A stretch of 64,000 nt of DNA from positions 248,001 through 312,000 of IMG/VR virus record IMGVR_UViG_3300042261_001312. One strand, written 5' to 3'. This document shows, piece by piece, positions 17,556 through 25,799 of the stretch (position 1 is its first letter; the number at the start of each line of letters is the position of its first letter). Position numbers and translations under genes: made by a program. This DNA comes from a virus. The notes below the pieces were generated by a model. That model worked only from the letters and a program-made list of their open reading frames with translations. It was not told the DNA's origin and did not search any database.

Positions 17556-18185
17556 TTATTTTAATGTGCCACTGAAAAGTTCGTATTCGAATTTTCGCAT
17601 TCTTTTTAAATTGGCATTTATGACTTTCATTCTTGTTATTTTAATTGTACCATCAGGGTTTTTTGTTTTTGTTGTAATCTTACTATGTACCCATCTTTCA
17701 AATTGTGCTTTGATTTCTTTTAGGGACTTTTTCTTCTTCACACATAATAATAACGTACTGCTCAAAAATAATTCACCACCGATATTAAATGCGAATGATG
17801 CCAATGCTAATAATTTTTCTGGATTATTATTTACATTAAATCCAGTTTCTGCGATAACAAGATCAATTGATTTTTGTAAATCATTTCTCAATATACTGTC
17901 TGCTTGTTCTGTTGTAATTACACGTTTCGTGAAATTTTTGTCAATTTGATGACCATAACCGATAGTTTTCCCACCCGAACCATTGTATGGTTTGAGTCTT
18001 AATCCTTCAAGTTTTTTAAGATTTTCTATTACCTTTGAATGCAATGAATCATACGTGATGCTGTTGGTAATAGAGTAAATTGAATCATTTCTTAACTTAT
18101 CTTCTTTAACTTGTGCCTTCAGATTAAATGCGAATACTAACGCAATAATTAGTAAAAGTAATTTTTTCATAATATGCTTTTTCAA
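17556..18185 (-). CDS. secreted GH24 lysozyme / endolysin
   Basis: 209 residues. A signal peptide (KKLLLLIIALVFAFNLKAQ, cleavage about residue 25) precedes a T4/P22-type lysozyme domain. LEGLRLKPY carries the catalytic Glu (about 56) and TIGYGH the conserved Thr-Gly-His (about 70-75). LASFAFNIG in the second half is the usual lysozyme helix. The Asp normally 9 residues after the Glu is replaced: the loop reads YNGSGG, so activity may depend on another residue. In-frame ATG at 18170 would start exactly at the signal peptide and may be the true start. A signal peptide implies Sec export (SAR or classical), so no holin pore would be needed for transport. Confidence 0.85.
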   Translation of the reverse strand: MKKHIMKKLLLLIIALVFAFNLKAQVKEDKLRNDSIYSITNSITYDSLHSKVIENLKKLEGLRLKPYNGSGGKTIGYGHQIDKNFTKRVITTEQADSILRNDLQKSIDLVIAETGFNVNNNPEKLLALASFAFNIGGELFLSSTLLLCVKKKKSLKEIKAQFERWVHSKITTKTKNPDGTIKITRMKVINANLKRMRKFEYELFSGTLK

Positions 18186-18240
18186 TTTTGTGTTAAATAT
18201 CTTTCATTTTCTTCTTTCGATTTCAAATAAAAAATTTCTG

Positions 18241-18248
18241 CAAAGATA
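18241..18248 (-). promoter_or_regulatory. host-type -7 element for the endolysin gene
   Basis: On the minus strand the octamer reads TATCTTTG, matching TAnnTTTG, about 55 bases before the endolysin start. The 18186-18436 gap is a divergent intergenic region of 250 bases that otherwise holds only promoters. Confidence 0.4.
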
Positions 18249-18319
18249 GTACTTTTTCTCAATTCTTTGCTATTTTTGAGAAAAAAATGGAACTCACGTA
18301 AAAGATAAATACTTTTTTA

Positions 18320-18349
18320 TTGTAAATAAGACAATTTTTATTACATTTG
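18320..18349 (+). promoter_or_regulatory. host-type promoter (TTG, 19 bases, TACATTTG)
   Basis: TTG at 18320-18322 and TACATTTG at 18342-18349 are separated by 19 bases, the spacing of Bacteroidetes housekeeping promoters. It lies upstream of a class 1 phage promoter serving the same gene at 18437. Confidence 0.5.
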
Positions 18350-18384
18350 CGGAGGATTTAAGTGCAAAAAAAAATTACAAGATT

Positions 18385-18416
18385 TTGTAACATTTAGAGT
18401 ATCAGTATCGTATAAC
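18385..18416 (+). promoter_or_regulatory. class 1 phage promoter
   Basis: TTGTAAC (18385-18391), 17 bases, CGTATAAC (18409-18416), 20 bases before the J-domain gene start. Confidence 0.7.
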
Positions 18417-18436
18417 AACAAAAAAATTGATAAAAA

Positions 18437-19321
18437 ATGACGGATTTTGAAGTAATTGAAAAGGTGATGAAGTCAAGCAAACCTTCAGATGTTTTTCCAG
18501 ATGATTGGAAAAAAGAGTATTTGCGTATGTCTAAACTCATCCATCCTGATACTTGCAGTCATCCAAAAGCAAGTGATGCAATGGCAATAATCAACCATTA
18601 CAAAGACATGATTGAAAATGGTATGATACTTACTGATGAAGCAGGTAATTTTAAAGTCTTTGAAAAAAGAATTGAATACGAAGTAACCGATGCTAATCGG
18701 AAGTTAATTACCAAGTCATACAATAATTACAAACTGCTTATGTCAAAACATGACAAAGCGTCAGAGAATTTTCAAAGATATCTGCCACAATCAATGGTGC
18801 TTGAAAAAGATAAATTAATTATTAATCTAAAAGACAGGGCAGTACCTCTCACAAAGCAACAATTACCTCAAATACACGTTAACTGGCTGTTTAGCAGGAT
18901 GTTTGAGTTTGTTTTGTGGTTTAGACAAATCGACTATGCACACATGGGTATGAATCCCACAACAGTGTTCGTAGTGCCTGAAACTCACGGCATTATAGTG
19001 GTTTCATTCTACCATATGGAAGTACTTGGCAAGAAAGCCAAAACAATATCTGCTAAGTATAAAATGTGGTATCCTACTACATTATTTACCCAAAAGATTG
19101 CAACTCCCGACATTGATTTGGAGTTATGTAAAAAAATTGCACTATATTTGTTGGGAGATAAGTCAGGAGCAGGTACTAAATTAAAAAAAGATACTAATGT
19201 GAATCAGGAAGTATTGAATTTTCTGCTCACAAAACATCAAAACATAAAGGATGAATACTTACAATATCGAGAATTATTGAAAAAACATTTTGAAAGTAAA
19301 TTTTATCCATTATCTTTGTGA
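18437..19321 (+). CDS. J-domain (DnaJ-like) protein
   Basis: 294 residues. The N-terminal 60 residues form a J-domain: helix II, then the HPD signature (His36-Pro37-Asp38) in LIHPDTC, then a helix with ASDAMAIINHYKD. J-domains recruit Hsp70 and stimulate its ATPase. The remaining 230 residues (helical, Lys-rich, with aromatic patches) are not recognised and would select the client. First gene after the strand switch, with both a host-type and a class 1 promoter, so probably expressed early. The neighbouring vWA protein is a possible partner, an inference from position. Confidence 0.7.
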   Translation: MTDFEVIEKVMKSSKPSDVFPDDWKKEYLRMSKLIHPDTCSHPKASDAMAIINHYKDMIENGMILTDEAGNFKVFEKRIEYEVTDANRKLITKSYNNYKLLMSKHDKASENFQRYLPQSMVLEKDKLIINLKDRAVPLTKQQLPQIHVNWLFSRMFEFVLWFRQIDYAHMGMNPTTVFVVPETHGIIVVSFYHMEVLGKKAKTISAKYKMWYPTTLFTQKIATPDIDLELCKKIALYLLGDKSGAGTKLKKDTNVNQEVLNFLLTKHQNIKDEYLQYRELLKKHFESKFYPLSL

Positions 19322-19347
19322 CAAAATTAAAAGAGTATTCGTATAAC
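19316..19347 (+). promoter_or_regulatory. class 1 phage promoter (variant)
   Basis: TTGTGAC (19316-19322; one mismatch), 17 bases, CGTATAAC (19340-19347). The first box overlaps the stop codon of the J-domain gene; it serves the genes at 19382 and 19516. Confidence 0.65.
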
Positions 19348-19381
19348 AGATTTTATTATTAACAATTTAAATTAATTTATC

Positions 19382-19513
19382 ATGGGATTTGCAAATTATT
19401 CAAAAGTCCAGTCTTTCGAGGATATGGCTGAACAACAAGAACAACAGGAAGCAGTTGCCGAAACAACTGAAGAAGCGAAAGCCGATAACACTGAAGAAAC
19501 TAAAACCGAGTAA
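19382..19513 (+). CDS. small acidic protein with Gln/Glu-rich tail
   Basis: 43 residues: a short N-terminal head (about 1-15) and a disordered Glu/Gln/Ala/Thr tail. It lies between a class 1 promoter and the vWA gene, two bases from the latter, so it is probably made with it. Not recognised. Confidence 0.6.
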   Translation: MGFANYSKVQSFEDMAEQQEQQEAVAETTEEAKADNTEETKTE

Positions 19514-19515
19514 TT

Positions 19516-20439
19516 ATGGGTTACAGTAGTTGGTCAAGCGATGCATACTCCAGTCTTAGTTCAAGCAAGAGTTATGCAACTAAAAGTGCTGATGCTATTT
19601 TTTCCACTAATGCCGTCAGCGACATGTTACCTAATGGGGTAACAATCAGAGAATCACGTGACAGTGATGAACATCCAAATTCATTAGCAGTAATGGTTTA
19701 TGTTGACGTTACTGGTAGTATGGGTAGAATTCCTTACGAAATTGTAAAGAATGGAAAACTAAATGCGTTGATGAACACTATTATTGATAATGGTGTTGAG
19801 CATCCACAAATTCTTTTTGGTGCAATTGGTGACCATGTTTCCGACAGAGTTCCGCTTCAAATCGGTCAGTTCGAATCAGGTTCTGATGAATTGGATAAAT
19901 GGCTTACAAGCATTTTCCTTGAGGGAAATGGTGGCGGTCAGAACATGGAATCATACCTTTTGGCTTGGCTGATTGCAGGAAGGCATACTTCAATCGATTG
20001 CTTTGAGAAAAGAAATGAAAAAGGTTTCCTTTTCACAATCGGTGACGAAAGCAATTGGGATTGCATCAAAGCAGATAAACTCAAAAGCATTTTGGGTTAT
20101 GCACAAGCAGATGATGTGACAGACGTTCAACTTCTTGAAGAAGCACAAAGACTTTATAACGTATACCACATTCACATCAATGAAGCATCTTACAGGGATG
20201 ACCCGCAAGTTTTGGGTTACTGGAAGAAAATGCTTGGCGAAAGGCTTATCGTACTCAATGACTACAATGCAGTTTGCGAAACTATCGCAACCGTGATTGC
20301 AATGCAACATGGTGTTGATATGAAGACAGTTGTGAGCAAGTTTAGCGCAAGTGTTGCAGGTGCAGTAAGTACTGCTTTGGCAGTGGTTTCAACAACCAAT
20401 GTGATTGCAACAACTGACGATGGGGTTTTGAATCTTTAA
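19516..20439 (+). CDS. von Willebrand factor A domain protein
   Basis: 307 residues. VYVDVTGSMG near residue 63-72 is a MIDAS metal-binding loop (DxTGS form of DxSxS) opening a vWA Rossmann-like domain; a GDESNWD acidic loop near 176 and alternating hydrophobic strands fit the rest. The N-terminus is Ser/Tyr-rich and the C-terminus Ala/Thr/Val-rich. vWA domains bind protein partners through a metal ion; intracellular ones often work with AAA ATPases or as assembly adaptors. No AAA gene adjoins it; the J-domain gene upstream may be functionally linked. Ends at a terminator. Confidence 0.75.
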   Translation: MGYSSWSSDAYSSLSSSKSYATKSADAIFSTNAVSDMLPNGVTIRESRDSDEHPNSLAVMVYVDVTGSMGRIPYEIVKNGKLNALMNTIIDNGVEHPQILFGAIGDHVSDRVPLQIGQFESGSDELDKWLTSIFLEGNGGGQNMESYLLAWLIAGRHTSIDCFEKRNEKGFLFTIGDESNWDCIKADKLKSILGYAQADDVTDVQLLEEAQRLYNVYHIHINEASYRDDPQVLGYWKKMLGERLIVLNDYNAVCETIATVIAMQHGVDMKTVVSKFSASVAGAVSTALAVVSTTNVIATTDDGVLNL

Positions 20440-20457
20440 TCCTATGAAACAAATATG

Positions 20458-20487
20458 AAAAAAGGGGCATAATATGTCCCTTTTTTT
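20458..20487 (+). terminator. rho-independent terminator fused to next promoter
   Basis: AAAAAAGGGGCA (20458-20469) pairs with TGTCCCTTTTTT (20475-20486), one G-T pair, then T. The T run supplies the first bases of the following TTGTAAC box. Confidence 0.85.
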
Positions 20488-20517
20488 GTAACAATTTGGG
20501 ACAAACATTCGTATAAT
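20486..20517 (+). promoter_or_regulatory. class 1 phage promoter
   Basis: TTGTAAC (20486-20492), 17 bases, CGTATAAT (20510-20517), 16 bases before the LAGLIDADG start. It would also transcribe the PurA-like gene downstream. Confidence 0.75.
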
Positions 20518-20533
20518 AAACAAAAAGATAACA

Positions 20534-21301
20534 ATGCCAAAAAATAGTTGGACTGATGATGATATCAATTATTTAATGAATAATTATTCATTAAAGACAA
20601 ATTATGAATTGTCATTAATTCTAAATAAAAAGATTGGTACAATTAAAGAGTATGCTAGAAGAAAAGGACTCGTTAAAGAATATGATATCAATGAATCTAA
20701 ACGTATCGGTAATCTCAATAATTTATTGAAGGAAATCCCCGAAGCGTATTATTGGATTGGCTTTATATTTGCTGATGGTACTTTATCGAAAACTGGCAGA
20801 TTAACAATAACTACTTCATGGGATAACGAACATTTAGAAAATTTCGCTAAATTTGTTGGCGGTAAAGTAACTAAAAATAAAAAAAGTAAAAGCAATAAAA
20901 ACTATGTTGGTAGTAGAGAAATTTTCTATCGTGTAAGTGTTTCAGATATTAATAGATATCAAAATTTATATGATAAATTTAATATTGTAAATAACAAAAC
21001 ATATTTTCCACCAAAATTGGATTTTTTAAATGACGATTGGAAATTTCTTAGTTTTTTAATTGGATTTATTGATGGTGATGGAAATATTACAGACAAATCA
21101 ATTGTAATTAGAAATCATATTAATTGGAATATAACACATTTAACTATTCAAAATTTTTTATATAAATTTAATATATATTCGTCAGTCAATATTGATACTA
21201 ATGGCGATTCGTCAATATATATCTCAAGAGAATTTTATCCATTGTTAAAGAATTTTATAAACGATAATAATATTCCAGTAATGATTAGAAAGTGGAATTA
21301 A
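20534..21301 (+). CDS. LAGLIDADG homing endonuclease
   Basis: 255 residues. A Myb/SANT-like N-terminus (NSWTDDDINYLMNNY, then a second helix pair with GTIKEYARRKG) gives DNA recognition. Two LAGLIDADG motifs follow: YYWIGFIFADGTLS near 75 and FLIGFIDGDGNI near 172, each ending in a catalytic Asp. Unlike the other homing endonuclease genes here it sits behind a class 1 promoter and directly in front of the PurA-like gene, so it may have captured that gene's promoter. Confidence 0.85.
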   Translation: MPKNSWTDDDINYLMNNYSLKTNYELSLILNKKIGTIKEYARRKGLVKEYDINESKRIGNLNNLLKEIPEAYYWIGFIFADGTLSKTGRLTITTSWDNEHLENFAKFVGGKVTKNKKSKSNKNYVGSREIFYRVSVSDINRYQNLYDKFNIVNNKTYFPPKLDFLNDDWKFLSFLIGFIDGDGNITDKSIVIRNHINWNITHLTIQNFLYKFNIYSSVNIDTNGDSSIYISREFYPLLKNFINDNNIPVMIRKWN

Positions 21302-21318
21302 ATTTAATATGTAATTAT

Positions 21319-22458
21319 ATGAATATCAGTGTGGTGGTCGGTACAGGTTTTGGTGACGAGGGTAAGGGTGCAACGGTAAATTCATTGTGTAATGGCTCGA
21401 AAAAAACATTAGTTGTAAGACATCAGGCGGGACATCAAGTAGGACATACCGTTGTCCTTGATGATATCAGGCATGTGTTTTCGAATTTTGGTTCAGGCAC
21501 ACTTAGGGGTGTTCCTACATACTGGTCAGAATATTGTACTGTTGACCCAATTGGGGTCTTGAGAGAAGGCGATGCACTTCGTTTACGTGGAATCTTTCCT
21601 GATGTATATTACAATTTAAATGCAATGGTGACTACTCCATATGACAAATATCTAAACATATCCGATTCCGTGAACAATTCTCATGGTACGGTAGGTGTTG
21701 GATTTGGTAAAACAATCCAACGAAACGAAGATTATTTTCACCTATATATTCGTGATTTACTTTTTCCTAAAATCAGGAATGAAAAATTAAGACTTATTAG
21801 AGAGTACTATTATAATAATGTTGTTTTTTCCGAAGAACAACTTAAATTAATGGATAAACAATATGATGATTTTATATCAGCATGTGATGATTTGGTGTAC
21901 CGATATATGGTGGTGAATGGTTTGGGTGATGCTCTTTATGGAATCCAAAATCTGATATTTGAAGGTGGTCAGGGAATTTTGCTTGACCAAAATTATGGAT
22001 TTTTCCCACATGTAACAAGAAGCAATACCACATCAAAGAATGCAATGGAAATCATCAAAAAGAATAAACTCCATAAAAATCATATTATAACATATTATGT
22101 TACACGTGCATATCAAACACGGCATGGGAATGGTTTTTTAAGTAATGAAGACAAAGACAATTCTTACATAAAAATTAATCCAAAAGAAACCAATCTTGAT
22201 ACTGGTTCACAAGGTGTTTTCAGAAGGTCAATGTTGGATTTGGATATGCTCCAATATGCTCTAAGTTGTGATAGACAACACAATCTTTCCGAATATAAAC
22301 GACTGGTAATTACATGTGCTGACCATGTTGATAAAAATATTCCTACAACAATCAATCGTACAATTCATGAAATGTCACCTACGAAGATTAGAGCATTCTT
22401 AGGTATATTACAACATGACGAATATGTAAGTTATTCCGATAAAGGTCTTGTATTTTAA
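21319..22458 (+). CDS. adenylosuccinate synthetase-like enzyme (PurA/PurZ superfamily)
   Basis: 379 residues from the ATG at 21319 (cellular PurA is about 430). PurA joins IMP and aspartate using GTP; phage PurZ uses dGMP to make 2-aminoadenine nucleotides. Seen here: P-loop GFGDEGKGA (about 10-18) keeping the catalytic Asp; GHQVGHTVV (about 38) with the catalytic His; GVGFGKTIQRNED in the substrate loop; FEGGQGILLDQ (about 214) and the SNTTS motif; TGSQGVFRRS in the aspartate-binding loop. The guanine-recognition TKLD of PurA reads TCAD (about 332), suggesting a changed nucleotide donor. Retained Asp argues for an IMP-like substrate; short length and altered TKLD lean to the phage branch. 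Class is therefore open. Confidence 0.8.
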   Translation: MNISVVVGTGFGDEGKGATVNSLCNGSKKTLVVRHQAGHQVGHTVVLDDIRHVFSNFGSGTLRGVPTYWSEYCTVDPIGVLREGDALRLRGIFPDVYYNLNAMVTTPYDKYLNISDSVNNSHGTVGVGFGKTIQRNEDYFHLYIRDLLFPKIRNEKLRLIREYYYNNVVFSEEQLKLMDKQYDDFISACDDLVYRYMVVNGLGDALYGIQNLIFEGGQGILLDQNYGFFPHVTRSNTTSKNAMEIIKKNKLHKNHIITYYVTRAYQTRHGNGFLSNEDKDNSYIKINPKETNLDTGSQGVFRRSMLDLDMLQYALSCDRQHNLSEYKRLVITCADHVDKNIPTTINRTIHEMSPTKIRAFLGILQHDEYVSYSDKGLVF

Positions 22459-22505
22459 ATATTTATGATTATCTTTACGAAGTGAAATTTAATTCAAAAA
22501 TACTT

Positions 22506-22886
22506 ATGTCAAGCATTAATATTAACGGAAAATCCTATGTAGGTAGGTCAGTTGTTGTTACCAACAACAGGGTAATAATCAATGGTGTGGATGTCACTGC
22601 CGACCATGATTCAAAAACAATTAACATTTCAATTGAAGGGGATGTCGATGAACTCAATGTCGATAATTGCGACAAAATTACAGTAAAAGGCAATGTGAAA
22701 AACCTACAATCATCATCAGGTGATATCGAATGTAATGATGTTACTGGAAGCATTCAAACATCATCAGGCGATATCGAATGTGGTACTGTAGGTGGAAATA
22801 TTCAAACATCATCAGGTGATGTTAGATGTGGATCAGTATACGGAAGTGTGCGAACAAATAGTGGTGATATTAAAAATAAAAAGTAA
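22506..22886 (+). CDS. repeat beta-helix protein with SSGDIEC units
   Basis: 126 residues from the ATG at 22506; a GTG at 22482 is an in-frame alternative. The first 50 residues are two beta strands. From about 60 the sequence repeats a roughly 17-residue unit of the form G-x-I-Q-T-S-S-G-D-I-E-C-G-x-V, four times, the last degenerate. This is the pattern of right-handed beta-helices seen in bactofilin-like and DUF4097-like proteins, which polymerise or form adhesive ladders. No signal peptide is visible, so it is probably cytoplasmic. The regularly spaced Cys residues are odd. Function unassigned. Confidence 0.7.
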   Translation: MSSININGKSYVGRSVVVTNNRVIINGVDVTADHDSKTINISIEGDVDELNVDNCDKITVKGNVKNLQSSSGDIECNDVTGSIQTSSGDIECGTVGGNIQTSSGDVRCGSVYGSVRTNSGDIKNKK

Positions 22887-22889
22887 GTT

Positions 22890-23036
22890 ATGACATTTTC
22901 AGAATATATTATTAGTGAAAGAAGTGAAACTTTCTATTGGGAATCATTAACACAGATTGTTAAATGTAAAAGCACATTGGAAAAATGGTTTCCCGAAATG
23001 TATTATGAATGGAATTTAATATACAATACAAAATAA
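22890..23036 (+). CDS. small hypothetical protein
   Basis: 48 residues, ATG at 22890, ending two bases before the ligase ATG at 23039. Trp/Tyr/Glu-rich and soluble. Tight spacing on both sides supports it as real. Not recognised. Confidence 0.5.
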   Translation: MTFSEYIISERSETFYWESLTQIVKCKSTLEKWFPEMYYEWNLIYNTK

Positions 23037-23038
23037 TT

Positions 23039-24223
23039 ATGGCAACATTTGAAGCAAAGAGATTTCCAACTCTCTACAAAAAAACAAGTACTGGTGCAAT
23101 TCAACAATGGGTCACATATGTTGTAATGGTTGTTGACATTCCCACAATTTTTACCGAATACGGACAGATTGATGGTAAGATTCAGCAAAGCACTGAACAA
23201 GTACTTGAAGGTAAGAATATTGGCAAAGCCAATGAAACAACCGCATTTGAACAAGCAATATTACAAGCAGAATCTGATTGGAAGAAACAACTCAAAAAGG
23301 GTTATGTTGACAATATTAAAGATGCACAAGCAGGTAAAACTGATGCCATAATTGAAGGTGGTTATTTTCCTATGCTTGCTCATAAGTTTAGTGAGCAAGG
23401 GCATAAAATCAAATACCCTGCACTATGTCAACCGAAATTGGATGGTCATAGAAGTTTAACAGAAAACGATGATAAGGATGGTCAAGATATCAATGGTTTA
23501 AATGTGATGGCTCATATTTACAAAACAACATTATGGAGCAGAACACGTAAACCAATTAGAAGCGTTCCACACATTATCAAGGCACTTGAAGAAAGTTATA
23601 TTGATTTACCATTTGATGGTGAACTATATAACCACGAATATCACGATAAATTTGAAGAACTATCAAGTTATATTCGTCAAGAGAAGCCAATTGATGGTTG
23701 TGAAGCAGTTCAGTATCACGTGTATGACTTTTATCATCCAACAATGACTAATGGTGAACGTAATGAAGTATTGCAATCCTTGATTCCAGTATTTGAAAAC
23801 ACTCCAGTTCATATTGTTGAAACAATTGTTGTCAATGATGAAGATGAATTGATGGATGCTTTTGACCATTTCATCTCATTGGGATACGAAGGTTGCATGG
23901 TCAGGAATATGGATGCCTTGTACGTTAACAAACGTTCATATGATCTTCAAAAGGTGAAAGAATTTGATGATGACGAATTTAAGATTGTTGGAATCAAAGT
24001 TGGAACAAAGGGTAGCATGGCAGGAAAAGCAGTGTTTACTTGTGAATTGAAAAATGGTGAAACATTTGATGCCAAGATGAAAGGCAGTCTTGATGAGTTG
24101 AAAAAATATGCGGATGACCCCTCACTTGTTTTAAATAAAATCGTAACTGTTAAGTATCAGGGTTATACCAAATATGGCAAACCAAGGTTTCCAGTTGCAC
24201 TTAGATTCAGAGAAGACATTTAA
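23039..24223 (+). CDS. ATP-dependent DNA ligase
   Basis: 394 residues from the ATG at 23039 (an in-frame start at 23009 would overlap the small gene before). Nucleotidyltransferase motifs: PKLDGHR (Lys133 takes the AMP), FDGELYN (III), YHVYDFY (IIIa), EGCMVRN (IV), LQKVKEF (V) and the C-terminal OB-fold with VTVKYQGYTKYGKPRFP. An N-terminal 95-residue domain (about 1-95) is extra and unlike the T7 ligase. Seals nicks with ATP in replication and repair; it follows the PurA-like and beta-helix genes in one direction and is probably transcribed from the class 1 promoter at 20486. Confidence 0.93.
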   Translation: MATFEAKRFPTLYKKTSTGAIQQWVTYVVMVVDIPTIFTEYGQIDGKIQQSTEQVLEGKNIGKANETTAFEQAILQAESDWKKQLKKGYVDNIKDAQAGKTDAIIEGGYFPMLAHKFSEQGHKIKYPALCQPKLDGHRSLTENDDKDGQDINGLNVMAHIYKTTLWSRTRKPIRSVPHIIKALEESYIDLPFDGELYNHEYHDKFEELSSYIRQEKPIDGCEAVQYHVYDFYHPTMTNGERNEVLQSLIPVFENTPVHIVETIVVNDEDELMDAFDHFISLGYEGCMVRNMDALYVNKRSYDLQKVKEFDDDEFKIVGIKVGTKGSMAGKAVFTCELKNGETFDAKMKGSLDELKKYADDPSLVLNKIVTVKYQGYTKYGKPRFPVALRFREDI

Positions 24224-24234
24224 TCCTAAAAAGA

Positions 24235-24621
24235 ATGAAATTCAAGACACTGAGAAAAATAGATACCAAAGAATTTGTTCATATCTATGTGATGGGTGCA
24301 ACATTAAGCACATTTACTGGTGAAATGCCAAGCCTTATGACTGCTGAGACAACATTTGAAGGTATTAGAGAATATTATGGTGATGAAATATCGCCAACAG
24401 TATGGGATAATTTGGAGTTGGTTGAATTGAATGTCAATGTATCTGAAGATACAAAAGCAGAAGTTCAACTTAAATTAGAACCATTCAAGAGATTATTATC
24501 GGCTCTCAAGGCTTACGATACTGAAACCAATCAGGGTAGAAAATTCTTTTTAAGAGCAGTAATTATTAGTCACTCAAAATATTGTGAAAAATCTATTGAA
24601 TATTTTGCAAATATGTTGTAA
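24235..24621 (+). CDS. hypothetical protein
   Basis: 128 residues, acidic, soluble, Leu/Thr/Glu-rich. Follows the ligase gene after 11 bases; its stop codon lies inside the next class 1 promoter. Not recognised. Confidence 0.7.
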   Translation: MKFKTLRKIDTKEFVHIYVMGATLSTFTGEMPSLMTAETTFEGIREYYGDEISPTVWDNLELVELNVNVSEDTKAEVQLKLEPFKRLLSALKAYDTETNQGRKFFLRAVIISHSKYCEKSIEYFANML

Positions 24622-24647
24622 CTTTTTATATCTTTGTTTCGTATAAT
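24616..24647 (+). promoter_or_regulatory. class 1 phage promoter
   Basis: TTGTAAC (24616-24622, overlapping a stop codon), 17 bases, CGTATAAT (24640-24647). A TATCTTTG host-like element lies inside the spacer. Confidence 0.75.
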
Positions 24648-24662
24648 AAGAAAAACAATATC

Positions 24663-24944
24663 ATGAAAGAATTATTTATTTCGGAATGCACTGAATATGA
24701 AGAAGGTTGGGGTTCAAAACCTGATGGCTTTCTTATTTCAGAAAGCATTGATGTCATGGAGGCAGAAATCAAAAGAATTAATGATTTGGATACATATGCG
24801 TATTTTCTCAGATTTACTGAACCACAGAAAATATTTTGTGAAAAAAAAACATATGATTTGATAGTTGAAAAGTTTGAAGGAAAAGGATTCTCACATTATA
24901 GTAATAATGGATTGAAAGGATTAGAATTATATAAAAAACTATAA
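24663..24944 (+). CDS. small hypothetical protein
   Basis: 93 residues, acidic, soluble, Tyr/Phe-rich. First gene behind a class 1 promoter. Not recognised. Confidence 0.7.
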   Translation: MKELFISECTEYEEGWGSKPDGFLISESIDVMEAEIKRINDLDTYAYFLRFTEPQKIFCEKKTYDLIVEKFEGKGFSHYSNNGLKGLELYKKL

Positions 24945-24972
24945 ATAATTAATAAATTAATAAATTTAAAAA

Positions 24973-25521
24973 ATGAAAACAGGTACTTTAATTGGATTGG
25001 GTGTTGTATTAGTATTATTGATTTGGGGTGCAGTTTGGGCAGTTGGCTTGAGCAACAAAGAGGTTTTAATTAGAAATGAGTTTAATGCTCAACAGAAAAA
25101 TTGCGAAATTGTTTTTGACAAAATGTGGAAAACAATCAAAGATGAAGCAAATGTCACTGACCAATACAAAGAAGGTTTCAGGGAAATCTACGTTGGGATG
25201 ATGGATGCTCGTTACGGAAATGATGGCAATGCAGGTAAGGAAACACTGATGAAATGGATTCAAGAAAGTAATCCAACTTTTGACCCAAGCCTATATGCTA
25301 AATTGATGAACACTATTGAAGGAAGTCGTGAAGGATTTACTGTCGAACAAAAGAAACTACTTGACATTAATCGAACACATAGAAATTTATGCTCTACATT
25401 TCCAAATAGTATGATTCTTAGTGGAAGACCTGCCTTTGATGTTAAGTTAGTTACATCAGCACAGACCAAAGAAGCATATGCTACTGGCGAAGACAATCGT
25501 GATTTGCTTGAAAAGAAATAA
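24973..25521 (+). CDS. LemA-family-like membrane-anchored protein
   Basis: 182 residues. One N-terminal membrane segment (about 4-24) is followed by NKEVLIRNEFNAQQKN and several amphipathic helices with REGFTVEQKKLLD and INRTHRNLC, the arrangement of LemA proteins (membrane anchor plus a long helical bundle). LemA proteins occur in bacteria and in several Bacteroidetes phages; their role is not known. Two bases separate it from the next small membrane protein. Confidence 0.65.
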   Translation: MKTGTLIGLGVVLVLLIWGAVWAVGLSNKEVLIRNEFNAQQKNCEIVFDKMWKTIKDEANVTDQYKEGFREIYVGMMDARYGNDGNAGKETLMKWIQESNPTFDPSLYAKLMNTIEGSREGFTVEQKKLLDINRTHRNLCSTFPNSMILSGRPAFDVKLVTSAQTKEAYATGEDNRDLLEKK

Positions 25522-25522
25522 A

Positions 25523-25792
25523 ATGATAGTAAAAAATTCTAACGCTACTGCTAGTGATTATGCTTTGGGAATTATTGTAATAGCACTCAGTATAATACTT
25601 TTTGCCATTATTCTTTCAGGTGCAATTGCAAATCCAGTGAAGGTTGTTTTGATTAAAAAAGTATCAAGTGGTGAAGTTTTTACTAAATTCAAAGTGAAAA
25701 AAATAAAAGATGATGTTAGTTACATATGGAGTACATCACGTGCATTTAGTGAGGGTGATACTGTTCTTGTAAAACCACATGAATTGAAATAA
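25523..25792 (+). CDS. small membrane protein
   Basis: 89 residues from ATG at 25523. One strong hydrophobic segment (about 13-35), then a beta-rich Lys/Val soluble part. Last protein gene before the RNA region; coupled to the LemA-like gene by spacing of one base. Not recognised. Confidence 0.65.
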   Translation: MIVKNSNATASDYALGIIVIALSIILFAIILSGAIANPVKVVLIKKVSSGEVFTKFKVKKIKDDVSYIWSTSRAFSEGDTVLVKPHELK

Positions 25793-25799
25793 AAAACAA

